From Xenorhabdus bovienii SS-2004 (lineage in GTDB: Bacteria; Pseudomonadota; Gammaproteobacteria; Enterobacterales; Enterobacteriaceae): a stretch of 64,000 bases of DNA. Positions 27,882-36,144 of this stretch are shown one piece after another. A program made the translations under genes and the position numbers. The notes beneath the pieces are model-generated. The model was not told the DNA's origin. It saw only the letters and a list, made by a program, of their open reading frames with translations, and ran no database searches. Every line of letters begins with the position of its first letter. Position 1 is the first letter of the stretch. The DNA is taken from contig NC_013892.1 in assembly GCF_000027225.1 (NCBI RefSeq), positions 1,426,001 through 1,490,000 on the forward strand, written 5' to 3'.

Positions 27882-28574
27882 TCAGTCCATTCTAAAAAAA
27901 CCAGCAATGCTTTTGTCATCGCCATGCTGGGGCGTCGACCAGTTCTGCAATTCCTTTGTCAGCCATGTACGCATCTGGCGTTTATTGCTGCGGAGTTGGC
28001 GTTGATAAATCACATCGAAAAAGGATTCCAGCGATTCAGGAACCAGATCATCGGCGATACCGTCAGTCATCATCAGTACGCCATCGCCGGATTGGGTTAA
28101 CTCAATCCGTTGGCTTCTGCACTCGGAAGGGGCAGCCTGAGCAAGAGTTGCCGTCTGGTTGCCGAATCCAGCTCGGACACCAGACAGCACGTTAAAAATT
28201 CCCTGGCTTTTTATCAAAACCAAACCATCACCAATTTGCCCCGCCACGCCATGACCTTTCGCGTCTACCCATGCCCAGAGACAGGTTGTTTCATAGGCTT
28301 GGTACTCATCGCCAAAATGCGCAAGCCAGTCGCGACATAACCACTGAGCAATGTTGCTGTGTTGTAAGTTTTGCCCCCGCTGGGCCAAATGCCTGATTAG
28401 ATGAACGGCCTTACGTGAACCGATATGACTTAAAGGTCGACTACCCAAGCCGTCAGCAACAGCAATACTCCAGCCACCGCGTAAGCCGCTAATGGACAAA
28501 GCATCCTGGTTAGGAAGACCATTCTGAAGATGCGCTGGACCTGTCACAGAAGCACCACCTGCGGACAGGCGCAT
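27882..28574 (-). CDS. PP2C-type protein phosphatase
   Basis: 230 residues from the ATG at 28574, which overlaps the vWA stop as TGATG; an upstream TTG is less likely. Metal-binding PP2C motifs are in order: NQDAL (~24), VADGLGSRPLSHIGS (~42), GQIGDG (~114), MMTDGIADD (~172) and HGDDKSI near the end. It should dephosphorylate the kinase, the vWA protein or both, giving a reversible switch. Position between vWA and kinase genes is that of the TerY-P triad. Confidence 0.88.
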   Translation of the reverse strand: MRLSAGGASVTGPAHLQNGLPNQDALSISGLRGGWSIAVADGLGSRPLSHIGSRKAVHLIRHLAQRGQNLQHSNIAQWLCRDWLAHFGDEYQAYETTCLWAWVDAKGHGVAGQIGDGLVLIKSQGIFNVLSGVRAGFGNQTATLAQAAPSECRSQRIELTQSGDGVLMMTDGIADDLVPESLESFFDVIYQRQLRSNKRQMRTWLTKELQNWSTPQHGDDKSIAGFFRMD

Positions 28575-29245
28575 CAGAATTCCCAATCCTGATCGTCAGC
28601 GGCAGAAATCTGGAGTGGTGTTGATTGCGTGGGATTCGCTGACCGGCTCTGCACGCTTACGCTCATGGTCACCGCCCTGAAGAACCGGCGAATGTCGCTC
28701 GCATTCTCAGCTCTGAACAGAGGAGCTTCGGGATCATTTGCAAACTCACTGAGCATATCTTCATCCGCGTCCCCACCGATGCTCATGGCAAAACGCGTAG
28801 CTTTGGAAGAACGCTCACCACTGGCAAATGACGAGAACGGGCCTTCCCAGTCATCATTTGGATAACCATCAGAAACCAGCACCACAACTGGTTTGTATGC
28901 TCGGGAAGGAATGACGCTTTTATCCTCTATCATCTGGCTGGCCAGCGACAGAGCGCCGCCAAGAGGCGTTGAACCTTCTGCGCTCAGAGGAATAAAGTCT
29001 TGCAGAAGATGTGCAGGCGCCAGCGGTAAATTTACTTCAGCCTTGTTATTGCCAAAGGTAATCACGCTAACCTGAATTTCAGCGCGCAATCTGCTTTCGT
29101 CTTTGAAACTGAGCAGCATATCTTTCAGCCCCTGATTAAGGGCTTCAATTTTTCCATCGGAAGCCATACTGCCACTGGTATCCGCCAGCACAATAACTGG
29201 GAGCGGACGTGCAGTTTGAATCTGAAATTTTTTAAGCTCTGCCAT
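28574..29245 (-). CDS. TerY-like von Willebrand factor A protein
   Basis: 223 residues from the ATG at 29245 (AAGGGAA seven bases upstream; a longer frame to 29323 would start upstream of the sigma-54 promoter and is rejected). A full MIDAS metal site is seen: DTSGSM (~20), the threonine in STPLGGAL (~90) and SDGYPNDD (~125). The tail (~190-223) is Ser/Thr/Gln-rich and ends DDQDWEF, a likely phosphorylated or flexible segment. TerY-type vWA proteins serve as adaptor and sensor in tellurite-resistance and TerY-P systems. It is the first gene of the operon, ~28 nt after the predicted transcription start. Confidence 0.85.
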   Translation of the reverse strand: MAELKKFQIQTARPLPVIVLADTSGSMASDGKIEALNQGLKDMLLSFKDESRLRAEIQVSVITFGNNKAEVNLPLAPAHLLQDFIPLSAEGSTPLGGALSLASQMIEDKSVIPSRAYKPVVVLVSDGYPNDDWEGPFSSFASGERSSKATRFAMSIGGDADEDMLSEFANDPEAPLFRAENASDIRRFFRAVTMSVSVQSRSANPTQSTPLQISAADDQDWEF

Positions 29246-29280
29246 GTGTATATTCCCTTTTTGTTGATTGACGAATACAG

Positions 29281-29300
29281 TAAAGCACACTTCGTGCCAA
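29281..29300 (-). promoter_or_regulatory. sigma-54 promoter of the seven-gene operon
   Basis: On the minus strand TTGGCACGAAGTGTGCTTTA holds the -24 GG and -12 GC with exactly ten bases between, close to consensus TGGCAC-N5-TTGC. It lies 36 bp upstream of the vWA start codon, downstream of a gene for a sigma-54 activator on the same strand. This makes activator-dependent, tightly off-by-default expression likely. Confidence 0.85.
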
Positions 29301-29462
29301 CTTTTAAAAAACAATAATATCAATAATTTAAATGAATTAAATTATCAAATCATGAAAATAAAAATAAATAAAATTACCGCAAAGTAAAATTTTTTACCGA
29401 TATTATTCTAAATAACATCCCTACGATGGATTAAAATCAACGCTCTGAAACGCGATCGCTAC

Positions 29463-29488
29463 AGGGTATAGAGAATTAAATTTACCCT
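29463..29488. promoter_or_regulatory. candidate activator-binding inverted repeat
   Basis: AGGGTA and TACCCT are separated by 14 bp, ~165-190 bp upstream of the sigma-54 promoter, the usual enhancer distance. A third AGGGT lies at 29503-29507 and partial TACC boxes near 29375 and 29396. The intervening DNA is AT-rich, good for looping. Confidence 0.45.
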
Positions 29489-29515
29489 AAGCGAGAAAAT
29501 AATAGGGTCATGGAC

Positions 29516-30997
29516 TTATTCTATCTGATGTTTTTTTAGCCAGTTCGTAAAGGTTTGTTGGCTTTTTAACCCCAGTAACTGCGCTGCATGAGTCTTATTA
29601 TTTCCGGTGACTTCAAGTGCACGATATAAATAATCGTTGGCAATTTTTGAGATGACTTTTTGCAAATCTATCCCCTCCAAAATATCAACCAGCGATGTAC
29701 CTTGTTGTTCCTCAGGGATCATAAACAAAGCCTCCTTAATATCATCGGCAGTGATAACCGCATCCGGACTCCAGATCGCTGCGCGCAACAGCGTTGAATG
29801 CAATTCACGTACGTTGCCGCGCCATGGACACCTGAGGATAAAGTTTTTAGCTTCAACAGAAAGTTGTTTATTTTGTAGCGATTGATCTTGTTCCGAAATG
29901 CCCTGTAGGAGGGTATCTGCAAGTAGTAAGATGTCCCCTTCCCGTTCACGTAAAGGCGGAAGATGCAGTACACCTACTGCAATACGGTAAACAAGATCTG
30001 CCCTGAAACGCCCTTTACCAACCTCTTGCATCAAATCGCTGTGAGTTGCAGTGATAAGACGCACATTCACTTTAACTGGTTCACTCGCACCAACCGGGGT
30101 AATGACTCCTTCCTGTAACACGCGTAACAAGCGAACCTGCACATCGGGTTTTAACTCGCCAAACTCATCAAGAAAAAGGGTGCCGCCATCGGCCTGTTCA
30201 AAAACACCTTTGCTGTTTGATACCGCGCCGGTAAATGCTCCCTTGCAGTGACCAAAGAGCGTAGAATCTACCAACTCAGGGGGAATCGCACCGCAGTTGA
30301 TGGCAATAAATGGGGCGCTAGTGCGCGGACTTGCATTACAAATGGCCCTCGCGAACATCTCTTTACCTGTGCCCGTTTCGCCATAAATAAGTACAGGCAC
30401 ATGTTTGGTGGCTAAAATTTGAGCTTGCGACTTCAGTCTTAACATCCGTTTACTTTGGGTAATAATACTGTCGAAGGCAGTATTCACCGCTACGCCATAA
30501 GCAGAAAGCTGGACTATCTTTTCATCGCTAATGGTATTTGCCGCCGGAATATATTCGGCCGCAATTTCGAACGGAATGTCCACCTTCTCTACGCCTTTCT
30601 CAGGCGATGACTGGTAGAAAGTCGCTGAGTAACGTGTTTTACCAAGCAGTACCCATACAGCCTGCATGGCAGGTGTACCGGGAGTCAGTTGAACGCATAA
30701 CTCCGAGCCGGAGGCAACAATATGCTGTAGATGTTTATTTGCCGCCTCATAAATTTCGCCAAAGTGAACTGGTGAACTGAGCGCTTCGAAATGCGCGGTG
30801 ACAGGAAGGTTAGTCTGTTTGCGAAGCCATGCAAGATAAGGCGTAACACGCCGCTCAGGATAAGAATAGATAAGATAACAGCGGTCAAATTCAGAATCTT
30901 GTAGCGTCGCCAGAATCGGTCCAATCTCATCATTTTCGGCGGACTCTATATCTTTATTGCCTATCCAGCAAATTAGTACACGTGGCTTCTCAATCAA
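29516..30997 (-). CDS. RtcR-like sigma-54 activator with CARF-like sensor domain
   Basis: 493 residues with a TTG start behind GAGGAAAG. The N-terminal ~170 residues have a Rossmann-like pattern (VLICWIGNKD, CYLIYSYPE, CVQLTPGTPAMQAVWVLLG), resembling the CARF domain of RtcR, which senses cyclic or linear oligonucleotide or RNA-end signals. The central AAA+ domain has Walker A GETGTGKEMF (~205), GAFTGA (~255) and FLDEFGEL. The C-terminus is a Fis-type helix-turn-helix (NNKTHAAQLLGLKSQQTF). It directly precedes the sigma-54 promoter and should activate the operon when a nucleotide signal appears. Confidence 0.85.
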   Translation of the reverse strand: MIEKPRVLICWIGNKDIESAENDEIGPILATLQDSEFDRCYLIYSYPERRVTPYLAWLRKQTNLPVTAHFEALSSPVHFGEIYEAANKHLQHIVASGSELCVQLTPGTPAMQAVWVLLGKTRYSATFYQSSPEKGVEKVDIPFEIAAEYIPAANTISDEKIVQLSAYGVAVNTAFDSIITQSKRMLRLKSQAQILATKHVPVLIYGETGTGKEMFARAICNASPRTSAPFIAINCGAIPPELVDSTLFGHCKGAFTGAVSNSKGVFEQADGGTLFLDEFGELKPDVQVRLLRVLQEGVITPVGASEPVKVNVRLITATHSDLMQEVGKGRFRADLVYRIAVGVLHLPPLREREGDILLLADTLLQGISEQDQSLQNKQLSVEAKNFILRCPWRGNVRELHSTLLRAAIWSPDAVITADDIKEALFMIPEEQQGTSLVDILEGIDLQKVISKIANDYLYRALEVTGNNKTHAAQLLGLKSQQTFTNWLKKHQIE

Positions 30998-31204
30998 AGG
31001 ACTTTCCTCTAAAGCAACTATCCTGTCTAAAATTCTAATAAACTCATTGCACTTAACGACGAGATAAATAACCTTATTGCAGATTTGTCTGCTGGCATAG
31101 AGTATTATATAAATAATGTAAAAATTCTGATAGATAGACCGAATAATTTAGACTCAAAACTCAATGAATCTATTGATGCACACATCTGATAATGTGGTCT
31201 GGAT

Positions 31205-31405
31205 TATTACTAAGTGCGGCGATGGCAAAGCTGGTACCGGCATACTACGCTGACGTTATTGGCCCATGTGGTGCTGGCGGTTTTGCGGATACAGGAGAAA
31301 AAAACGTCGGTGGAACTGACAGTCCTGAGTGTATTGGAATTGCGTAATTTACTGTCAAAACTGATAGAAAAAAGCGGTCCATCTGGGCTAGGTACCACTC
31401 AGTAG
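31205..31405 (+). pseudogene. IS701-like transposase C-terminal scrap
   Basis: RRWQSWYRHTTLTLLAHVVL followed by AVLRIQEKK and a LSVLELRNLL helix recalls the C-terminus of IS701-type transposases (WRRWQSWYRH.TL...AHA.L). Only ~60 codons remain. The flanks 30998-31204 and 31406-31578 show nothing else I can name. Confidence 0.55.
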
Positions 31406-31578
31406 CTGATTTATCATACCTTAATTAATTCGGAAAATGCTAAATTAAACAAATGCTTTAACTCATCCATGTCCAGAAGCAAGTTAGAGATAACATGTGA
31501 GTAATCAGCTAAGTGTCAACGTTGGTTTGCTCGTGTTCTAATGAGCAAATCTTCTGACCGTGTATGAGCCAATACAGC

Positions 31579-32496
31579 TTATTCATCCTCAATATTCTGG
31601 CAATACACCTGCCGGATATAACGCCCGCGCCCATCTCCGTGCCCCAAATCCATTGACACCAGTGCCAGCGCTTCCCGCTCACTGAAACCCTGTGCTTTAT
31701 AATGTGCGCCAGATTGTTGGGCAAAATGATATCGCATGCTGTGTGGCGCTTGCTTACCTACCAGTCCGGCACGTCTGACCACGTAACGGTAACGGTCTAT
31801 CGCCTGATAGATCGTGGGCTTATCAATTAATCTGCCGCTGCGGCCTGCCTGTTCGCGCTCAGCATAATCAATGGCGTGGTGCAACGCTACGCGATCGAGT
31901 ATGACCGTCTGTCTCGGGCGCCCGCCTTTGGTGCCGAATACTATCCGCACGGAGGTATGACCGTTCTCCAGCGCTTTTTTCCAGGTGGCTAAGGATTTAC
32001 CGGCTTCCACCGCTTCTTTGGTACGCAGCCCCAACACATACGCCAGCTGCATTACCGCTGCCACACCCCGATCTTTTCGCTCGACCTGCTGAAAAGCCGC
32101 CTGAAATCCCGTCGGTGTTAACGCCATTTTTGTTCCCCTGCGATCCGTATTAGCAATACCCAGTACCCGGTTGCTCAGACGCGGATTATCGGCTGCCGCC
32201 AGCTTGTGTTTTCCGGCCTGCGCTAAAATGGTTCGCAACGCAGCCATCTCATTTTGCAGGGTTCGGTGGCTGATATGGTCAGCCTTTCTCTGTGCAATGT
32301 AGTGCTCAATATATTTTGTTTTAAGGCTGTCCATCTGCCGGAGCTTAATGCCCCTTTCTTTCAGAAAGTGAAGAAACTGCCGGGCAATCCGCTCACGATC
32401 CGCCACCGTCGCAAAACTTCCGTGCCCGTTTCGGGCACAGGCAATAAATTCTTTCCTGAACAACTCAACTTTTGAACGTGTCGATTTCTGCGCCAT
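31579..32496 (-). CDS. tyrosine recombinase with Phage_int_SAM_2/Integrase_1 domains
   Basis: 305 residues. The N-terminal SAM-like part (~20-100, ERIARQFLHFLKERGI) and the catalytic part with Arg in LGLRTKEAVEAG (~153), HSMRYHFAQQ (~262), LGHGDGRGRYIRQVY (~287) match the integrase-domain proteins that recur inside ICEs and plasmids. The box residues are variant (HSMRY for HxxRH), so activity could be specialised. It is distant from the attachment site and so is unlikely to be the ICE integrase. The start codon lies just before a CTCC-type (GGAG on the minus strand) site. Confidence 0.8.
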   Translation of the reverse strand: MAQKSTRSKVELFRKEFIACARNGHGSFATVADRERIARQFLHFLKERGIKLRQMDSLKTKYIEHYIAQRKADHISHRTLQNEMAALRTILAQAGKHKLAAADNPRLSNRVLGIANTDRRGTKMALTPTGFQAAFQQVERKDRGVAAVMQLAYVLGLRTKEAVEAGKSLATWKKALENGHTSVRIVFGTKGGRPRQTVILDRVALHHAIDYAEREQAGRSGRLIDKPTIYQAIDRYRYVVRRAGLVGKQAPHSMRYHFAQQSGAHYKAQGFSEREALALVSMDLGHGDGRGRYIRQVYCQNIEDE

Positions 32497-32890
32497 CCTC
32501 GCATCTCCTGCTGCTTTGCTGCTGTTTTATTTATTTTTAAACAAATCCCTGCGTGTCGGTTCAGGTTCACCGTTCCGTGGTGCGTCAGACAATGTGTAGC
32601 AGGGCGAGGTTGTGTTGAGTTTTTGCAGGAGCTCGCGACGTGCTCAGCACAGCGATGACATGCTCCCCGTTCAGTGCCTGATTCAATCAGGATGAACGCC
32701 TCATTATCGTGACGTGGATAATTTCTCCTTTTTTCGGTATCAGCCTGTTGCCAGGCAGTGGGTTAAAAAAACAAACGAAACAGGCCGATTCAGACAGAAA
32801 AATGCCCGAGATAGCGGGTTACTTTGAGTAATGAGTGGATCAAATGGGTTGTAAAGCCAGTCCGGACGTGCTCTGGACGTTGGCCGCCCG

Positions 32891-32936
32891 GCGGCGTCAC
32901 TTGGTAATCGCGCTGCTTTTACGCAAGTGACGCCGC
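32891..32936. repeat. 13-bp perfect inverted repeat with 20-nt loop
   Basis: GCGGCGTCACTTG (32891-32903) and CAAGTGACGCCGC (32924-32936) pair perfectly. Just left, GGACGT occurs twice (~32864 and 32876). No T-run follows on either strand, so it is not a plain terminator. It could be an oriT-type hairpin, a recombinase site or a regulatory dyad. The rest of 32497-33060 shows no gene. Confidence 0.65.
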
Positions 32937-33060
32937 ACAACATTCAGGACGTTTATCGTCGGTATTCGGGACAACGCAAAGCCTGCGCTGTTCGTATTGC
33001 ATGATAAGCCGGTCGTGAATCACACCGGATAACTTTCATCGTCGGACGACGGGTTATTGT

Positions 33061-33186
33061 CTGACGATATCTGCTTCCAAAAGTGCGCAGATGTACCACA
33101 GGGTAATGCGCTCCCTTGCAGGCTACGGGAGCTTTGTTTCGCCATCGCATGGGTGATCCTCACAGGCGAACAGATCACTGATAATT
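33061..33186 (-). ncRNA. structured RNA candidate, copy 2
   Basis: Homologous to 9617-9741, with several differences that keep stems paired (TTCGCC/GGCGAA; GCTCCC/GGGAGC; ATCTGC/GCAGAT). It lies ~560 bp upstream of the recombinase gene on the same strand, after the stop of the small zinc-motif protein gene. Identity is highest in the 37 bases at the 33061 side and in the GGATCACC loop. Two divergent copies in one element suggest a function and not a recent duplication. Confidence 0.6.
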
Positions 33187-33296
33187 ACATTTCGATGGTA
33201 GCGTGTGCATCAAACCGGGTCAATGTCAGTGCGATTATCTCTGCCCTACGATTTTCACGCGCCCAGAGACTTATACTCAAGTGTAATACCCTTCCT

Positions 33297-33719
33297 TTAT
33301 TCTTTAATGTCCAGGGGCTTTTTATCGGTAATGCCGGTTAATTCTGACAAATCAACATCCTTCCCTTCAGTAAGAAAGTGGTTTCTGCGTCTCAGGTTGT
33401 ACAGGTGACGACAATGCTCACACATATCATTCATATTCGCCGGGTTTCTGATGGCCCTGAGTGATCTGACGGCGTATTTACCACATCGGCACCGCACGAC
33501 ATAAATGGATGTGCTTTTCGGGTTACCGCGTTGTGATAAAGGGCGGACACCTAACACCGTAAAAAAACCATATTCATACCCCTGAACTTGCATCAGTATG
33601 TTGATTAAATTGGGTTCTCTTTTTGTTAACCGCAAATCATACGTCGTTTTGTAAGGAATAAAATGATCGGATTGTTTTTTAACTTTCTTATTTTTATGAT
33701 TTTTATCAATATCACGCAT
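33297..33719 (-). CDS. small protein with CxC...CxxC zinc-binding motif
   Basis: 140 residues, basic at the N-terminus (HKNKKVKKQSDH). The middle has YVVRCRCGKYAVRSLRAI and CEHCRHLYNLRRR, a split zinc knuckle of the sort seen in small ICE and plasmid proteins. AGGGAAAG precedes the ATG. I do not know its function; nucleic-acid binding is plausible from the charge and zinc motif. Confidence 0.6.
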   Translation of the reverse strand: MRDIDKNHKNKKVKKQSDHFIPYKTTYDLRLTKREPNLINILMQVQGYEYGFFTVLGVRPLSQRGNPKSTSIYVVRCRCGKYAVRSLRAIRNPANMNDMCEHCRHLYNLRRRNHFLTEGKDVDLSELTGITDKKPLDIKE

Positions 33720-34289
33720 GACTTTCCCTGAACATTTTCAGACGATATTTAAGGCGTTCCAATTTAATCCTTTTTATATTGAATTCAATAGCGAAAAAAT
33801 TAAATTAAATCGGTAAGTCGAATTTCCCCCGCATTTATTTAATGACACTAAACGGCGAAGCCTCAATGGCTTCAACCACTGAGGCTTCTATAAATCGTCT
33901 ATTATCATTAAAACGACATTATTGATATAGAACATGTTAAGCATTACAGCGTTTACAGTGTAAGTCACATGAAATAAAATGGCATGGGTTTATTCTCTTT
34001 TTTGTGAGTCACCTCATGAATATTGCGTATTAAAATCCCAATATGAAATATAACGACACAAAAACCAATATAAAACCGACCTGCATCATAAAATAGAATA
34101 AATTAAATCAATAACGCATTGGCGTTAAATGATTCATTTATCTATCTTGTTAAACATCTTTATTTTATTTTTCATGAACGAGGCAATAATAAATAAATCA
34201 AGCAGGCAAAAAAATAGAAAATTGACCTAAAACCCAAACGACAATTCAGGGATAACTGCGTATCCCTGACGTTGTAAACACGGGTTTGT
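33720..34289. other. AT-rich non-coding stretch before the TraG_N gene end
   Basis: 570 bp without a convincing gene. It contains one clear hairpin, GAAGCCTCA (33857-33865) with TGAGGCTTC (33880-33888), without a T-run. The conjugation operon ends at 34290 running towards this stretch, so the hairpin may protect or end its mRNA. Confidence 0.5.
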
Positions 34290-35804
34290 CTACTTTCCTT
34301 TCGACATCATCTTCTGCATCACCATCTGCCCAAACATCCCAGCGGATTGTCTGACCTGTCCCACGCCCTGACTCATCAGGCCGCCGACGTCGCCCATCCG
34401 CACGCCGGCCCAGGCCAGCGCCCCCAGCCAGATCATCGGCAGCACAATAAACAACGTCCCCATCACCAGCCCCATGATTAAATCATCCGAGGTGTTCTGC
34501 ATGCCCGCCAGATTAAACAGGCTGTGGGTGTCTGAGCCGTACAGGGCGTCCAGCAAATGGCTGTCCAGCCAGCGCGCCAGTTCCCACCAGAAGGTCAGGA
34601 AATTCAACGCAAAAATCACACAGGTCAGGGTAAACACGGTCTTAAACTCATACGCGGCCACCAACAGCAGCAACGGGATTAAGATATACAACGCCATCAA
34701 AATCACCGCCTGCATCATCGGCAGGGCCTGGCGTACCGCATCGAACATTGGATATGCCAGTAAGCCCCCCAACAGTGCGCCAGCAGAGGCCCCTATCCGG
34801 GTCGATCCATCCCACAACGTGGGATCGGCATTACCCCCATAACCGGCATACACCTGGCCGGCTTGAGATACCGTCAGGTTCACCGGGCTGACCAGACGGC
34901 GGATCACCGCTTCCTGATAAGCGGGCGTGTTTTTACCCAACATTTTCAGTGTCGCAGACAGACGCAGCCACAACCCCGGGTCGGCCTGCGCCAGTACCCG
35001 ATCTTTCAGGCCGATGTTGGCGGCTGACCACCAGACCTGACAGCTCGGATAGCCGCCCTGCCCGGTATACGGCCGGCCGTTGTCTCGACTCTCCTGCCAT
35101 GGGAAATCAGCCCGGGGCGTGCGCGATTGCAGCGTCCGGTAATCGCCGGCTAAAAATGTACGGCTGCCCAGCCAGCCGATATCATTCAGGATAATCGGGT
35201 CGCTGGTGTGTTCCGGATCGCGTTGTTGCCACTGGTACAATGCCAACGCATAACAATCGTGGGTAAAATCCTGCAACTCGGCCGCCAATGCCGGGCTCTT
35301 GATACGGGTATGTTGCACGTCAAAACGCAGTTGCCGTAAATCCGGCCGACAGGGAATGGCGGCCACCGCCGCCTGCGTCAGCCCTTTGGATAACCGATGC
35401 ACCACAGCCCACCAAATCGGCACTGCCGCCGTTTGATTATTCAGGCTGGATATCACCGGCGCATAACCACTGTTCTCCGGTGCACCGGGTGTCCAGGTGC
35501 CACAGCTTTTGGCCCGGGCGGTATCATACTGGAGGGTGCTGAAGCTGACATTCACCAACGGCACGCAGCAGAAAACCATGACGAAAAACGCACTGTAGAG
35601 CGTATTTTCAATCCGGGCCAGTGACTGCAATCCATTGGGGCCTTCTTCCTCCCCGCACTCCCGCACTTTCAGCCAAATGGCAATCACTTTGACCACTAAC
35701 GGCAGGGTAAACAACCCCGTGGCAATCAGAATATGCCACAGGCCATTATTCACCACCCAACCGAGCAGGGTCAGGAAATATTCCAGATAACTGTTCGTGG
35801 TCAT
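34290..35804 (-). CDS. conjugation protein TraG N-terminal-domain type
   Basis: 504 residues. Membrane helices near the N-terminus (~18-40, 70-90) and a cluster at ~365-480 enclose a ~270-residue periplasmic part with cysteines. The pattern and the MMSKGK tail match the TraG_N family of ICE/F-type transfer systems, which helps mating-pair stabilisation in the inner membrane. It is the last gene of the distal transfer operon, overlapping its upstream neighbour by four bases (ATGA). Confidence 0.85.
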   Translation of the reverse strand: MTTNSYLEYFLTLLGWVVNNGLWHILIATGLFTLPLVVKVIAIWLKVRECGEEEGPNGLQSLARIENTLYSAFFVMVFCCVPLVNVSFSTLQYDTARAKSCGTWTPGAPENSGYAPVISSLNNQTAAVPIWWAVVHRLSKGLTQAAVAAIPCRPDLRQLRFDVQHTRIKSPALAAELQDFTHDCYALALYQWQQRDPEHTSDPIILNDIGWLGSRTFLAGDYRTLQSRTPRADFPWQESRDNGRPYTGQGGYPSCQVWWSAANIGLKDRVLAQADPGLWLRLSATLKMLGKNTPAYQEAVIRRLVSPVNLTVSQAGQVYAGYGGNADPTLWDGSTRIGASAGALLGGLLAYPMFDAVRQALPMMQAVILMALYILIPLLLLVAAYEFKTVFTLTCVIFALNFLTFWWELARWLDSHLLDALYGSDTHSLFNLAGMQNTSDDLIMGLVMGTLFIVLPMIWLGALAWAGVRMGDVGGLMSQGVGQVRQSAGMFGQMVMQKMMSKGK

Positions 35805-36136
35805 GACACACTTCCCTGACTGGCTGACAGGGCGTATTCACCCAGCAGGATAAACAACAGGCTGACCACCATCATCCGCCTCAGCGTTGTGCGATATTCC
35901 GCCTGATGTTTCACTCTTTGCCAGATTTTCCAACCGCCCCAGAGCAGCCCGCCGTAAAGGCTTAACCGCCACAACAGCCAAAGCGATTGATGCCTTGCCA
36001 TCCCGCGATTTAAGGCAGACAGGGTGTCGGGATAATTCATCCCTGCCCAGCCGGTAGCTAACGTCACAGCCATCGCCAAAGCGATAATCAGTGATAATCC
36101 GATTCCTCGTTTTAACCTTGCACGTTTTTTTGCCAT
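35801..36136 (-). CDS. small ICE inner-membrane protein
   Basis: 111 residues with three hydrophobic segments (~10-30, 48-66, 88-105) and basic ends. It sits between the TIGR03755 and TraG_N genes, the place where related ICEs carry a small membrane protein of unknown function. The overlap with the next gene suggests coupled translation. A role in mating-channel assembly is inferred from context only. Confidence 0.75.
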   Translation of the reverse strand: MAKKRARLKRGIGLSLIIALAMAVTLATGWAGMNYPDTLSALNRGMARHQSLWLLWRLSLYGGLLWGGWKIWQRVKHQAEYRTTLRRMMVVSLLFILLGEYALSASQGSVS

Positions 36137-36144
36137 CGTCGAAC

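Noticed and set aside
28574..29323. Longer vWA start at 29323
   Set aside because: It would begin upstream of the sigma-54 promoter and adds a residue stretch without homology; the ATG at 29245 has the ribosome site.
32953..33150. 65-codon minus-strand frame over RNA copy 2
   Set aside because: Same reason as for copy 1; the frames diverge completely outside the shared block.
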